Origin: an uncultured Ruminococcus sp.
Lineage (GTDB): Bacteria > Bacillota > Clostridia > Oscillospirales > Ruminococcaceae
Direction of reading: 5' to 3'
DNA length: 42,055 nt
Assembly: GCA_945877315.1 (NCBI GenBank)
Contig: CAMCRP010000029.1
Location: forward strand, 1 to 42,055
Shown: positions 28,866 to 38,058 of the stretch, one piece after another
How positions within the stretch are numbered: position 1 is the stretch's first letter
How the letters are laid out: the number at the start of each line of letters is the position of its first letter
Program-made: the position numbers and the translations under genes
Notes under the pieces: generated by a model
Seen by the model: only the letters and a program-made list of their open reading frames with translations
What the model was told of the DNA's origin: nothing
The model's database searches: none

Positions 28866-28901
28866 TTATAAAAACGCCCAAAGGGATAACTTTGAGCGTT
28901 T
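28866..28901 (-). terminator. Terminator of the tfoX-uvrA-like operon
   Basis: A 12-bp stem with one mismatch or G-U (AAACGCTCAAAG/CTTTGGGCGTTT on the minus strand) is followed by TTTATA, 25 bases after the UvrA-like stop. Confidence 0.8.
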
Positions 28902-28925
28902 GCAAGTGAACCGATAAACAAGCTT

Positions 28926-31163
28926 TTATTTTCTCAGATATTTAGCCGTAATTGTCCTGCCGTTCTCAAACATTTCCTTTGGAGTTCCCGTAAATACGAT
29001 TTCTCCGCCCTTTGTTCCGCCGTCGGGGCCAACATCAATGATGTAGTCGGCAAGCTTCATAACATCGGTGTTATGCTCAATAACGATGACCGTGTTTCCA
29101 CTGTCAACGAAGCCTTCCAGAATGTCCACGACCTTTTCAATGTCCGCAGCGTGAAGTCCCGTAGTCGGCTCGTCAAGAATATAGATATTTCCCTTTTTCT
29201 TGATGTTCTGAGCAAGCTTAACTCTCTGACGTTCACCGCCCGAAAATGTGGACAGGGGCTGTCCCAGCGAAATATATGAAAGCCCAACTTCCATCAGCGC
29301 ACTTAGCATTGAAGATATCTTTTTGTTATCCGCAAAAAACGGCACAGCGTCCTCAACACTCAAATTCAAAACATCAACAATGGTTTTCCCCTTGAATAAA
29401 TATTTCAACGACTCTTCACTGTATCTCGTGCCGCCGCAATGCTCGCAAACAGTCGTAACAGGTTCCATAAAAACAAGCTCGGTGGTAATTGCCCCACGTC
29501 CTTTACAGTAGGGACAAGCACCCTTTCCGTTAAAGGTGAAAAGCCCATTGTCCGCATTGTTTTCGGCAGCAAAAACCTTTCTTATCTCGTCAAAAAATCC
29601 GAGGAATGTGCATACCGTAGAGCGTCCCGTTGCGGTAACTGCACTCTGGTCAATAAGGACTACCTGATCCTCATACTGTTTTGCGAAAACATCTCTGATA
29701 AGCGATGATTTTCCGCTTCCCGCAACGCCCGTTACCACCGTCATTATCCCAAGAGGAATATCAACGTCAACATTTTTCAGATTGTGAAGACTTGCTCCTC
29801 TTATGGGCAGAAATCCATTTGGTTTGCGCACATTTTCCTTGATTTTAATCTCTGAGGACAATGCGTTTCCCGTTTTTGTTCCGCTGATAAGCAGGCTTTC
29901 ATAGCTGCCCTGAAACAGCACCTGACCGCCTTTTTTTCCCGCAAGAGGACCTATGTCTATGACCTCGTCCGCAATGCTGATTATGTCCTTGTCATGCTCA
30001 ACTACAAGCACAGTATTTCCCTTGTCACGAAGATTTTTCAGAAGCCGTGACATTCTGTGAACATCTCTGGGGTGCATTCCCGTGCTGGGCTCATCGAAGA
30101 TGTAAATCATTCCGCAAAGGGAGCTGCCCATATATCTCACAAGCTTTAAACGCTGAGCCTCACCGCCCGAAAGAGTGGAGCTTTCTCTGTTCATAAACAA
30201 ATAGGGCAAGCCGATATCGATCATACGGTCAAGGGCTGCCTTCAGCTGCTCGATAATAGTTGCCGCTCTTTCATCGTGAATATTATCAAGCTCCTCACGA
30301 AGCCGTGAAAACTCCATTTCGCACATATCATAAATGCTGTAACCGTTTATTTTACAGGACAGCGTGGTGGGATTAAGACGCTTTCCCTTGCAGTCGGGGC
30401 ATTCGCACTCATACACATACTTCGCGATTTTTTTCAGCGTATTATCGGTCTGCTCCTCCATGCCCTTCATAAGCACAAGCCGCTTGAACTGATTGTAAAC
30501 GCCCTCCAGCTTTTTGTCAAGACGCTCGCCGTCCCTCGTTCTGCTGCCGTATAACAGAATGTTGTGTTCTTCCTCCGTCATATCCTTCCACGGAACATCT
30601 ACCCTGAAATAATCGGGACGTCTGTAAACCTTCCAGTAATAATTTCCCGTACCGAATGCGGGGAGCAGGAAAAAGCCCTCGTCATAGGTCTTTTCCGCAT
30701 CAATGAGATTGTTCATATCAAGATCCATTATCTTTCCGATACCCGCACAGGTGGGACACATTCCGTTGGGATTATTGAAGGAAAAATACGATGCGGGGCC
30801 AACGGTTGGCGTTCCAATTCTCGAAAACATCAGACGCAAAAGCGAATACATATCGCTGATAGTACCCACCGTGGAACGTGCATTTCCCCCAAGCCGTGAC
30901 TGGTCGATGATGACCGACGGATTGAGATTATCTATCAGCTCAACATTGGGCTTTTCATATTTCGGCAGCCGTCCTCTGACCCATGCGGTGTAGGTTTCAT
31001 TCATCTGCCGCTGACTTTCCGCAGCAACGGTATCAAACACAATACTCGATTTTCCCGAACCCGAAACGCCTGTGAAAACCACGATTTTATTCTTCGGAAT
31101 ATCAAGCGAAATGTTTTTCAGATTATTCTGTTTAAGACCTCTTATTTTGATAGGATCTGTCAT
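28926..31163 (-). CDS. Short UvrA-like ABC ATPase (class II)
   Basis: This 745-residue protein has both ABC modules of UvrA: Walker A FTGVSGSGKSS (near 30-40), signature STLSGGEAQRLKL and Walker B IYIFDEPSTGMHPRD for the first; VTGVAGSGKSSL, STFSGGERQRVKL and YILDEPTTGLHAADI for the second. Zinc-binding pairs are present (CPTC, CECPDC, CPYC with CEHC). It is about 200 residues shorter than canonical UvrA: the sequence jumps from SRIGTP directly to FSFNNPNGMCPTC, so the UvrB-binding region is missing. Such short class II proteins include drug-resistance DrrC-like ATPases and accessory repair proteins. It overlaps the TfoX-C gene by ATGA. A role in DNA damage or DNA-binding drug tolerance is inferred; excision repair with UvrB is unlikely. 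Confidence 0.9.
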   Translation of the reverse strand: MTDPIKIRGLKQNNLKNISLDIPKNKIVVFTGVSGSGKSSIVFDTVAAESQRQMNETYTAWVRGRLPKYEKPNVELIDNLNPSVIIDQSRLGGNARSTVGTISDMYSLLRLMFSRIGTPTVGPASYFSFNNPNGMCPTCAGIGKIMDLDMNNLIDAEKTYDEGFFLLPAFGTGNYYWKVYRRPDYFRVDVPWKDMTEEEHNILLYGSRTRDGERLDKKLEGVYNQFKRLVLMKGMEEQTDNTLKKIAKYVYECECPDCKGKRLNPTTLSCKINGYSIYDMCEMEFSRLREELDNIHDERAATIIEQLKAALDRMIDIGLPYLFMNRESSTLSGGEAQRLKLVRYMGSSLCGMIYIFDEPSTGMHPRDVHRMSRLLKNLRDKGNTVLVVEHDKDIISIADEVIDIGPLAGKKGGQVLFQGSYESLLISGTKTGNALSSEIKIKENVRKPNGFLPIRGASLHNLKNVDVDIPLGIMTVVTGVAGSGKSSLIRDVFAKQYEDQVVLIDQSAVTATGRSTVCTFLGFFDEIRKVFAAENNADNGLFTFNGKGACPYCKGRGAITTELVFMEPVTTVCEHCGGTRYSEESLKYLFKGKTIVDVLNLSVEDAVPFFADNKKISSMLSALMEVGLSYISLGQPLSTFSGGERQRVKLAQNIKKKGNIYILDEPTTGLHAADIEKVVDILEGFVDSGNTVIVIEHNTDVMKLADYIIDVGPDGGTKGGEIVFTGTPKEMFENGRTITAKYLRK

Positions 31164-31447
31164 TTTTCTTCCTCCTTAACGGAAACTGTCACTTTTTGTT
31201 TTTCTGATAGAACACTTTTAAATCGGATTTTACCTCGTCCGAGAGCATTGTTTTTTTTAACGCCCTCAATTGCCCCTTCAAGAGCCGGCAAACGATGTAT
31301 GCAAGCCGATTCATCAAACTCTTGTATTTTCAGCCACGCTGCTTTTGCGCCTGTTTCTTTCAGCTTTTCAGCAGTATCAATTCCCGCACGAATAAGCTGC
31401 TCTTCGACCGTTTTTCCGATGTTGGGCAGCTTTGATAATTCTCCCAT
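31160..31447 (-). CDS. TfoX C-terminal domain protein
   Basis: This 95-residue protein matches the C-terminal half of TfoX/Sxy: LPNIGKTVEEQLIRAGIDTA (7-26), LKETGAKAAWLKI and LPALEGAIEGVKK. That half contains a helix-hairpin-helix-like motif (LPNIGKTVEEQL) and occurs alone in many Firmicutes; its role there is unknown, so competence should not be assumed. The last 25 residues are Lys-rich and basic. The ATG has GGAGAGGTG upstream and a TATAAT lies at 31467-31472. Its stop overlaps the UvrA-like start, so the two are translationally coupled and perhaps act together on DNA. Confidence 0.87.
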   Translation of the reverse strand: MGELSKLPNIGKTVEEQLIRAGIDTAEKLKETGAKAAWLKIQEFDESACIHRLPALEGAIEGVKKNNALGRGKIRFKSVLSEKQKVTVSVKEEEK

Positions 31448-31531
31448 AGCTCACCTCTCCTTTCACATTATAAGCCTTCAATATCAGTCTAACACTTATT
31501 TTTTTAATAGTCAAGCAAAATATTTCAAACG

Positions 31532-31912
31532 CTATTCCCATTTAAAAAACTTTAACGCAATTCCCGCGCAGATGACCGTAACAGCAAGCATAACTGCAAT
31601 AGGAAGCCACACGTTTTCAGAAGGCAGACCAAGGAAGGTTGCCTTCATCAGTTCAATGCCCTGAGTCAGGGGAAATACGCTGACGATCTTCTGCATTACA
31701 GTTGGCATTACCTCGTAAGGCAGCGTTGCACCCGAAAAAATCAGCATTGGAAAATATAAAACAGAAGCGATAACGCCTGCACTTTTTGAGTTTTTTGCAA
31801 TTCCGCCCACCATCATTCCAATGCTGAGCGTTGACACCATAGTCAGCAGCCAGCTGCCTAAAAACGCCGCTAATGAGCCGTTTATCCGAACATTCCAAAT
31901 CAAAATCGCCGC
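31532..31912 (-). pseudogene. ABC-2 type permease remnant (C-terminal half)
   Basis: The 123 residues match the C-terminal half of an ABC-2 family transporter permease: SLAAFLGSWLLTMVSTLSIG, GMMVGGIAKNSKSAG, then FPMLIFSGATLPYEVMP, FPLTQGIELMKATFLGLP and a last membrane segment with a basic end (ALKFFKWE). The first half of the permease, including its initial membrane helices, is absent. The frame begins right at the point where the ATPase gene stops, in another frame. One deletion removing the ATPase end and the permease start explains both. No ribosome binding site precedes it. Confidence 0.85.
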
Positions 31913-32319
31913 TGCCGTTCGCCGCCCGAAAGATTTTTCACATCATTATTAAGCTTATCTCCGATGCCGAACCGTGTGCAAAGCTCCTTCCAATCGGCAG
32001 GCTCCTTGTAAAGACAGGCTGTTTCCTCGCACAGCTCATAAACCTTTATTTCCGTCTGATAGTCGCACTGCTGAAACAGTACGCCTATTCTTTGAAACAG
32101 TTCCTTTCTGTGCTTTTTCGGGTCGATTCCGAAGATTTTTACCATGCCGCCGTCAGCGGATTTTGTTCCTAAAACGTACTCGATAGCAGTGCTTTTTCCC
32201 GCACCGTTTGCCCCCAGCAGACCGAACACCTCACCTTGCTTCACCGTAAAACTTAGGTTGTCCACGGCGGCATAATTACCGTACTTTTTTGTAAGATTTT
32301 CTGCGGTAATAACATTCAT
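31900..32319 (-). pseudogene. ABC transporter ATPase remnant, cut at the signature motif
   Basis: The 139 residues are the first half of an ABC-2 type ATPase: ENLTKKYGNYAAVDNLSFTV, Walker A LLGANGAGKSTAIEYVLG (near 33-50), the Q-loop LFQQCDY (near 82), and then LSGGERQRRF, after which the frame ends. Walker B, the D-loop and the H-loop, which every active ATPase needs, are missing. The remaining part runs directly into the C-terminal half of a permease. The start is sound: AAGGAGAAATAG precedes the ATG, and an intact promoter-like dyad lies upstream. A short product could still be made but should be inactive. Confidence 0.88.
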
Positions 32320-32349
32320 TTCTATTTCTCCTTTTTTGGTTATGACAAA

Positions 32350-32381
32350 ATTATACCACCAAACAAAAGCCTGGTGGTATA
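32350..32381 (-). promoter_or_regulatory. Promoter with MerR-type dyad before the ABC remnant
   Basis: A perfect 9-bp dyad, TATACCACC (32352-32360) and GGTGGTATA (32373-32381), overlaps a minus-strand TATAAT (32350-32355). MerR-family regulators bind such dyads next to the -10, and a MerR pseudogene ends nine bases upstream. Confidence 0.7.
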
Positions 32382-32390
32382 GTGGAGGGT

Positions 32391-33142
32391 TTATTTTTTC
32401 ATTTGTTTCATATCGTGCAATAGTGAAATAACCTCATTGGCATTATTTATTGCATCTTCAAGCGAAACTATCAGCTTATCACAAGCGGAAATAATGTCAT
32501 CGTCAGCATCGGGAGTGTTTAAAATATCCAAGATATTTTCCTTTTCCATTCCGCTGTCATATCTGTTCAACATTCTCAGAATTGCGGATAAGGAATAGTT
32601 GGCACACCTTAATGAGCGAATCACCTTCAGACGGTCAATGTCGTTTGTGTCATACGCACGATAGCCGTTTTGCTTTCGCTTAACGGTGAGAAGCCCGTTC
32701 ATTTCCCAGTTTCTGATAGTATCTATGTCAGTCCAAGCTCCTTTGCCGCCTGCAAACGCTTGTAAACAACACCGTCAGCTTGGGGCTGCTGCCATAGTAT
32801 CTCACATAACTTTGCAGCTTCTTTTGCATTTTCGATCTCCTGCTTTGCAATGCGGATATATTCAACAACCTGTTCTTCCGCTTCATCAAAGCGATACTCG
32901 GCAGATAGCTTTACGGCTTCGATAATTCTCTCCCGAAGCCCCGCCTGGATTATTTCCGTCTGAAAAGCCTTTCGTGCAAGTAGAAACTGTTTTATGTGAA
33001 TATCGTTATATATTCAGTAACCGTTTGGTTTTCTCTTTGGCTTATGTATCAAACCCCACTCCTCGTATAATCTAACGGTATTAGGGTGCAAGCCGACTGT
33101 TTTTGCCACCTGACTTGTGGAATATGTGCTGCCTTTTTTCAT
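32391..33142 (-). pseudogene. MerR-family regulator with two HTH domains, inactivated
   Basis: Joining the frames gives a protein of about 250 residues with two MerR helix-turn-helix units. The first, from an ATG at 33142, reads YSTSQVAKTVGLHPNTVRLY then EEWGLIHKP and NGY, and then meets a TGA in place of the Arg codon normally found in NGYR. The frame stays open after it (IYNDIHIKQFLLARKAFQTE, ...). Near 32729 a one-base deletion after GLT shifts the frame; the correct continuation is IDTIRNWEMNGLLTVKRKQN then GYRAYDTNDIDRL, the second HTH. So one nonsense codon and one frameshift are present. The ATG is one base after the radA stop. The last 103 residues are still an open frame. Confidence 0.85.
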
Positions 33143-33143
33143 A

Positions 33144-34532
33144 TTAGCCATTGTTTATAACATCAAATGCCTGCTTCACATTTGAAACGGGAATGACCTC
33201 AATGCTGAATGCCGAAAGGTCAATTCCTCTCAAAGACTGCTTCGGGATAATGCACTTTTCAAAGCCCATTCTCTCCGCTTCACGTATACGTTTTGCCGCC
33301 TGTCCCACAGCTCTCAGCTCGCCGCCCAGACCTATCTCACCCATAGCGGTAAGCCTATCGTTTATAGGTCTGTCCATAAGACCCGAATAAAGTGCAAGTG
33401 CTACGGGAAGGTCGGCAGCGGGCTCTTCCAGCCGAAGCCCGCCGACAATGTTTATGTAAACGTCCAGCGTCCCGAAAAACAGTCCCGCCCGCTTTTCCAG
33501 AACGGCAATGATAATGTTCATTCTGTTGTAATCAAAGCCCGTAGACATTCGCCGCGGGGACGGAAAACCGCTCTTAGTTACCAACGCCTGAACCTCTGTC
33601 AGCACGGGACGGCTGCCCTCCATTACACAGGCAACGCAGTTTCCCGAAACGTTCAGCGGTCTGCCCGAAAGGAGCATTGCCGAAGCGTTTTCCACCTCTT
33701 CAAGCCCCTTGTCAAGCATTTCAAAAACGCCTATCTCATTGGTGGAACCGTAACGGTTTTTCACCGCCCGAAGGATTCGATAGCTGAGATTTCTCTCACC
33801 CTCAAAAAACAGCACAGCGTCCACAATATGCTCCATTACCTTTGGTCCTGCAATAGCACCGTCCTTGTTGACATGTCCCACAATGAAGATGGGAATTTCT
33901 TCGCTTTTGGCTGTCCGCATAAACATATTCGTACATTCACGGACTTGCGTAATGCTGCCCGCACTTGATGTCAGATCCCTGATACACATAGTCTGAATGG
34001 AGTCGATGATAACAATTTCGGGCTTTTCGCTGATGATAGCATCGTTCACCGCCTCTGCGTCCGTGCTTGACAGCAGATAGAGATTTTCCGAATCAACACC
34101 CAGACGCTCCGCACGTATCTTTATCTGACGCATGCTTTCCTCGCCCGAAACGTACAGGATAGTATGATCGTCACCCATAAAATTGCATATCTGCAAAAGC
34201 AGCGTGGATTTTCCGATACCCGGCTCACCGCCCAAAAGCACCAGCGAGCCCTTTACAAGACCGCCGCCAAGCACTCTGTCAAGCTCACGAAGTCCCGTCG
34301 AATAACGAACGTCGTCCTCCGTTTCAATTCCGTCAATAGCGGTTATCTTATCCGCCAAATTTGCCGAGCGTCGCTTTGAAGCCTCTCTCTGCGCCTGCTG
34401 AGATGATGAACGTGCAACCGTTTCCTCCTCGGTGAAGGTGTTCCATTCACCGCACTGAGGACACTTTCCGTTCCATTTTGCGCTTTCGTAGCCACATTCG
34501 CTGCATATAAAAACTGTTTTAACCTTTGCCAT
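33144..34532 (-). CDS. radA: DNA repair protein RadA (Sms)
   Basis: This 462-residue protein is a full RadA: a zinc finger with Cys 10, 13, 24 and 27 (FICSECGY, GKCPQCGEW), a RecA-like ATPase with Walker A GGEPGIGKST (Lys108), Walker B IVIIDSIQTM, the RadA-specific KNRYGSTNEIGVFEM motif, and a C-terminal Lon-protease-like domain (VGGLRLEEPAADLPVALAL). RadA is a hexameric helicase that drives branch migration in homologous recombination. Length is normal. It follows cwlD by 13 bases, forming one transcript, and the MerR pseudogene starts one base after its stop. Confidence 0.96.
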   Translation of the reverse strand: MAKVKTVFICSECGYESAKWNGKCPQCGEWNTFTEEETVARSSSQQAQREASKRRSANLADKITAIDGIETEDDVRYSTGLRELDRVLGGGLVKGSLVLLGGEPGIGKSTLLLQICNFMGDDHTILYVSGEESMRQIKIRAERLGVDSENLYLLSSTDAEAVNDAIISEKPEIVIIDSIQTMCIRDLTSSAGSITQVRECTNMFMRTAKSEEIPIFIVGHVNKDGAIAGPKVMEHIVDAVLFFEGERNLSYRILRAVKNRYGSTNEIGVFEMLDKGLEEVENASAMLLSGRPLNVSGNCVACVMEGSRPVLTEVQALVTKSGFPSPRRMSTGFDYNRMNIIIAVLEKRAGLFFGTLDVYINIVGGLRLEEPAADLPVALALYSGLMDRPINDRLTAMGEIGLGGELRAVGQAAKRIREAERMGFEKCIIPKQSLRGIDLSAFSIEVIPVSNVKQAFDVINNG

Positions 34533-34545
34533 TTTAATCTCCTGT

Positions 34546-35259
34546 TTATTGTGATGTAAATTCGTTTATCCCTTCAAAAATCGTGAAGGCTACCTGCTTC
34601 TGATATTCCTCCGTTTTCAGCTTTGCCGCTTCATCGGGATTTGACAGAAATCCGCATTCCGCCATAATGGTGGGGTTATTGCTAAAATAACACAGGAAAA
34701 GCTCCTTGCCGCAAAGCTTTATTTCACGGGTATTTTCGGGCTGAATGTTTTCCACAAATTTCCCCTGCATTATCTGCGCCAAACGTTCGCTTTCGGGATT
34801 TGTGGGCGAATAAAACATCTGCGCACCAGAAAACTGCGGGTCTGTAAACTTATTCTGATGAATGGAAACGCACACCGCCTTTGGATATTTGTTAAACAGC
34901 GCAAGGCGGTTGTCCATATCCGATTTTTTCTGATTTGCAATGCCCTGTATGCCGCTGTCGTGAATGGAAATGTCCCGCTCACGGGTAACATCTGTCTGAT
35001 ATCCGAACACCCTGCACATATCCCGAACAGACAGCATAATGTTCAGATTTATCCCCTTTTCGGGAACACCATCTGCGGAGGAACAGCCTCCGTCCATGCC
35101 GCCGTGTCCTGCATCAAGCACAATAACAGGAGCAGTATCTGCGGAAATATCGGTATAGACCGAATTTGCTATTCTGTCTTTGGAATAGTATATAAGCCCG
35201 ATTCCCAGACAAAGTGCGGCAGCAATGCAAAACGAACCCTTGCTGAATGAAAATCTCAT
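34546..35259 (-). CDS. cwlD: N-acetylmuramoyl-L-alanine amidase, CwlD-like
   Basis: This 237-residue amidase has one N-terminal membrane segment (about 8-25), probably an uncleaved anchor or signal, then a single Amidase_3 domain. Zinc ligands: His52 in VLDAGHGG, Glu67 in VPEKGINLN and His134 in VSIHQN; the catalytic Glu is in TIMAECGFLSN (Glu201). It cleaves the bond between muramic acid and the peptide. Single-domain, short proteins of this kind match CwlD, which with PdaA makes muramic lactam in spore cortex, so sporulation ability is suggested but not proven. It starts the cwlD-radA operon from a consensus promoter. Confidence 0.87.
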   Translation of the reverse strand: MRFSFSKGSFCIAAALCLGIGLIYYSKDRIANSVYTDISADTAPVIVLDAGHGGMDGGCSSADGVPEKGINLNIMLSVRDMCRVFGYQTDVTRERDISIHDSGIQGIANQKKSDMDNRLALFNKYPKAVCVSIHQNKFTDPQFSGAQMFYSPTNPESERLAQIMQGKFVENIQPENTREIKLCGKELFLCYFSNNPTIMAECGFLSNPDEAAKLKTEEYQKQVAFTIFEGINEFTSQ

Positions 35260-35340
35260 AAAAATCCCCCTAAAAGTTATTTTATAAAATTCTATTCAGC
35301 AGTGTGGGACAAATATTACAAGCTGTCATAATACAGTACG

Positions 35341-35369
35341 ATTATATCATATTTTCCATCACATTTCAA
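35341..35369 (-). promoter_or_regulatory. Promoter of cwlD-radA
   Basis: Minus-strand TTGAAA (35364-35369) and extended TGATATAAT (-10 at 35341-35346) are 17 bases apart. The leader is about 75 bases; nothing else is recognisable in it. Confidence 0.85.
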
Positions 35370-35403
35370 GCACTTTCAGAAAATCAAACACTTATGAATA
35401 CAT

Positions 35404-35448
35404 AAAAAGACAAGGCGTACACCTTACCGTTTTGGTATGATGTACGCC
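35404..35448 (-). terminator. Terminator after the DUF4214 pseudogene
   Basis: An 8-bp stem (GGCGTACA/TGTACGCC) encloses 19 bases and is followed on the minus strand by a T-rich run (TTGTCTTTTT). The terminator after the next gene upstream uses the same GCGTACA stem. Confidence 0.8.
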
Positions 35449-35487
35449 GTAGTTTATTTTATGAAGGCTTATTCATCTGTCACAGTA

Positions 35488-38058
35488 TCAGATACCAAAC
35501 CTCTCCACCAGCTCCGCACATTCCTGCGAGCCTACAAAGCCCGCCAGAACGTCCTCACGGGTGTAGCCCTGATATGCCATTCGGTCAAGCCAGTCCGCCT
35601 TACCTGCGGGGTCGGAGGAACGGTCGAAGAATACTTCGTACATATTCTCCACAAATTCCTCATCGGAAAGGTCCTTCTCAATATATTCGGGGGAGAAAAT
35701 GAAGTTAAACGCCATCTGATAGAAATCACGGTTAGCCAGATAGCTGCCTACATGGTCATTCAGACCGTCAATATCGTAATTTCTGCCAAGTGCCTTGCTG
35801 TAAAAACGTGCAATGAAGGACATCAGCTCATGGTTTTCGCAGGGAAGGTCAACGATGTCAAACTCACCCTGCTCAATGCCGTACTTCCCGCATATCTCAG
35901 CAAACTCATTGGACTGCGTAAAACCGATAAAGATGTGCCCGATAGAACTTCCGTTATCAAGTGCCTTTGTCCAGGTCGCCAGACCCGCTTCATCGGGTTC
36001 ACGGTTTAGGAAGGTCAGGTACATTCTGCGGACACGTTCCACATTGGAAATATCCATTTCTGTGAATTCGGGGCTAAACACGAAATCAAATGCCACTTCG
36101 CTTGCAGATTTGCCGTTAAGCATATTTGCAATATGCTCTGCCTTGTGTTCATCTGCCTCACGTCCCAGAATATTCTTATAAAGCCTGTCAATGAAGGAAG
36201 CAACAGGGTCGGAGAGCTTTACGCCCAGCGCATATGTAGAAAACTTGTCGCTGCTGAATTTCATAATATTTGTTTCGGGATCGTATCGGCTTTCAACCTC
36301 GTAACCCTTTCCGTTATGAGAGCAGAACAGCGTAAATTCATATTCATCGTCAGGATACATATCCAGGATATACTGCGGCAGTTCAAAGCTTATAGTTATA
36401 GGCGAGGACGGGTCGGTCACAGGCTTGTCGGCTTTTCCGTTGCTGTATCTCTTGAAGAGGGACACATCAATATAGCAGCCTATGGTGTAATCGTCCAGCA
36501 CCGTGTTAATAGCCACCTTATCCGCATCGGGAACGACCACGGGGTCAATGGTGACGGTCGCCATCAGCACGGAAATGTCAACGCCCTGTTCAATAAGCTG
36601 TTTATCCTCTTCATCGAGAATTGCGTCCATAAGGTCGTCCGGATCCATATCAATTTTTGCTCCGCCGAAATTATCGTCGGAGGGAATTAGCTCAACCTCA
36701 CCCTTTTCAACGGTAATATTAAAGGTGACAGTCTTTCCGCCGTAGCCCACGGTTACAGCGGTATCGCTCTCAGACAGCGCACCGCCGGGAGTTACAGTGA
36801 AATCCGCCGCATTGTCCTTGTTGTATGTAATATCCTCCGTTTCGCCTCTGTTATAGGTTACTGTCAGAACAAGTCCTGTTGGGTCAAAGCTTTCGCCCTG
36901 AACATACTTGGTCTTTGTGGGGGCTGTTTTTACGGATATTTCGTCAACCGCAACAACTGTCCACTTTGCGTAAAGGGTGATATTTCCCGTAACGGGTGTG
37001 GAGAAATCATAGGGTGTTTCAAAGTTTTCATCGGTGTACCAGCCGCCGAAGATGCAGCTTTCTCTTGTGGGTGCGTTGGGTTCGGAGAATACTTCGCCCG
37101 GATCTACGTTAGCGATCACAGGTACGCTGCCGTCGTTTTTGTTCAGGGTAACTGTGCAGCATGTATATCCGCAGTTGTCGCAGATGTTGTCACCGCCGAA
37201 TTCGTGTGACGAGCGGAGATAGATACTATTTTGTCAGGTAACAGCGGAAACATCACCGTTTGAAGCTTTCAGGCAGTCATAGACTTTGATATATTTCTTC
37301 ATATCGTAGGTGTAACCGGAAAGAGCGTAGTTACAGTCTGTTGAGTAAAATCCGGGACCGGGTGCAGCTTGGTAATCATAGTATTCATCATAAAACACGT
37401 TAAAGCTGCTGCAATTTACTATTCCGCCATGCTTATTTGCAAGCAGCGATGTTCCGTTTTCATGCTTCTCTGTAAGAAATATCTGCCCGCCCGTACTGTC
37501 AAAAACCGCATAGGTATCAACATAAAGCTTTCCCGAGGCATTGATCACTGCGTGTTTTTCGGCAAGAAAAGGAACTACATAGCTATTGTAATAACCTTTA
37601 CCCTGGTCACTGTTTGAATAGGCTTCCAAATCACAGCCCGCACGCCCCTCATCATTCTTAATAAAAGCATCATCGCAGACTATATCGACAATTACGTTTT
37701 CCGCAGCTATTATCTTCACGTCAACATAGGAACCGTTTATATAGTTGCTGCCCGTCAGCTTATATGTACCGCTTTGGGAAATAGTCAGCTCTATTACTTG
37801 TGTAAAATCACTGCCATTACCATTTTTTCCATAGTTCGCAGTGACACCCGCAGGGCAGGCAGTTGTACCGTTTTTGTAATTTACCAGCTGACTCAGGTCG
37901 ATAACGCCGGTATATTCCTCGGTAGACGATACCGCCGCCTACGCTCTGACAGGCGCAATTACGCTCACCTGTGCTGCCGCCGAATTCGCCGCAATTGCCG
38001 CTATGCAAAAGCACCTGACAAGCTTCTTATTAAGCTCTCTTTTCTTTGATGTTGACAT
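35488..38058 (-). pseudogene. Secreted InlB-repeat/Big_3/DUF4214 protein with two in-frame stops
   Basis: One continuous frame of 857 codons starts at an ATG (38058) after AAAGGGGG and keeps phase to 35488, broken only by TAG at codon 40 (37939-37941) and TGA at codon 275 (37234-37236). Codons 1-39 form a signal peptide (LVRCFCIAAIAANSAAAQ, ending near VRA). Codons 41-275 look beta-rich. After the TGA come a Cys-pair segment (ICDNCGY), an InlB B-repeat ending FGGWYTDENF and ITLYAKW (to about 366), a Big_3-like domain, an acidic region, and two DUF4214 modules closing the last 240 residues. The InlB repeat spans the start of the downstream open stretch, so the 543-codon open part is not a separate gene. 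Both stops could be C-to-T changes (CAG, CGA). A recent pseudogene is most likely; readthrough is the alternative. Confidence 0.8.

Noticed and set aside
31160-31447. Evidence of natural competence from the TfoX protein
   Set aside because: Only the TfoX C-terminal half is present, and that half occurs alone in many Firmicutes without a competence role.
31653-31898. 81-codon frame overlapping the ABC permease remnant
   Set aside because: It has no family features and is explained as an off-frame reading of the permease.
35488-37119. The 543-codon open stretch as an independent gene starting at GTG 37119
   Set aside because: It would start inside an InlB repeat, without signal peptide or ribosome binding site; the upstream frame is continuous apart from the stops.
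37234-37236. TGA as selenocysteine
   Set aside because: No stable stem-loop typical of a bacterial SECIS is evident just downstream, the protein is a structural surface protein, and a second stop (TAG) exists in the same frame.
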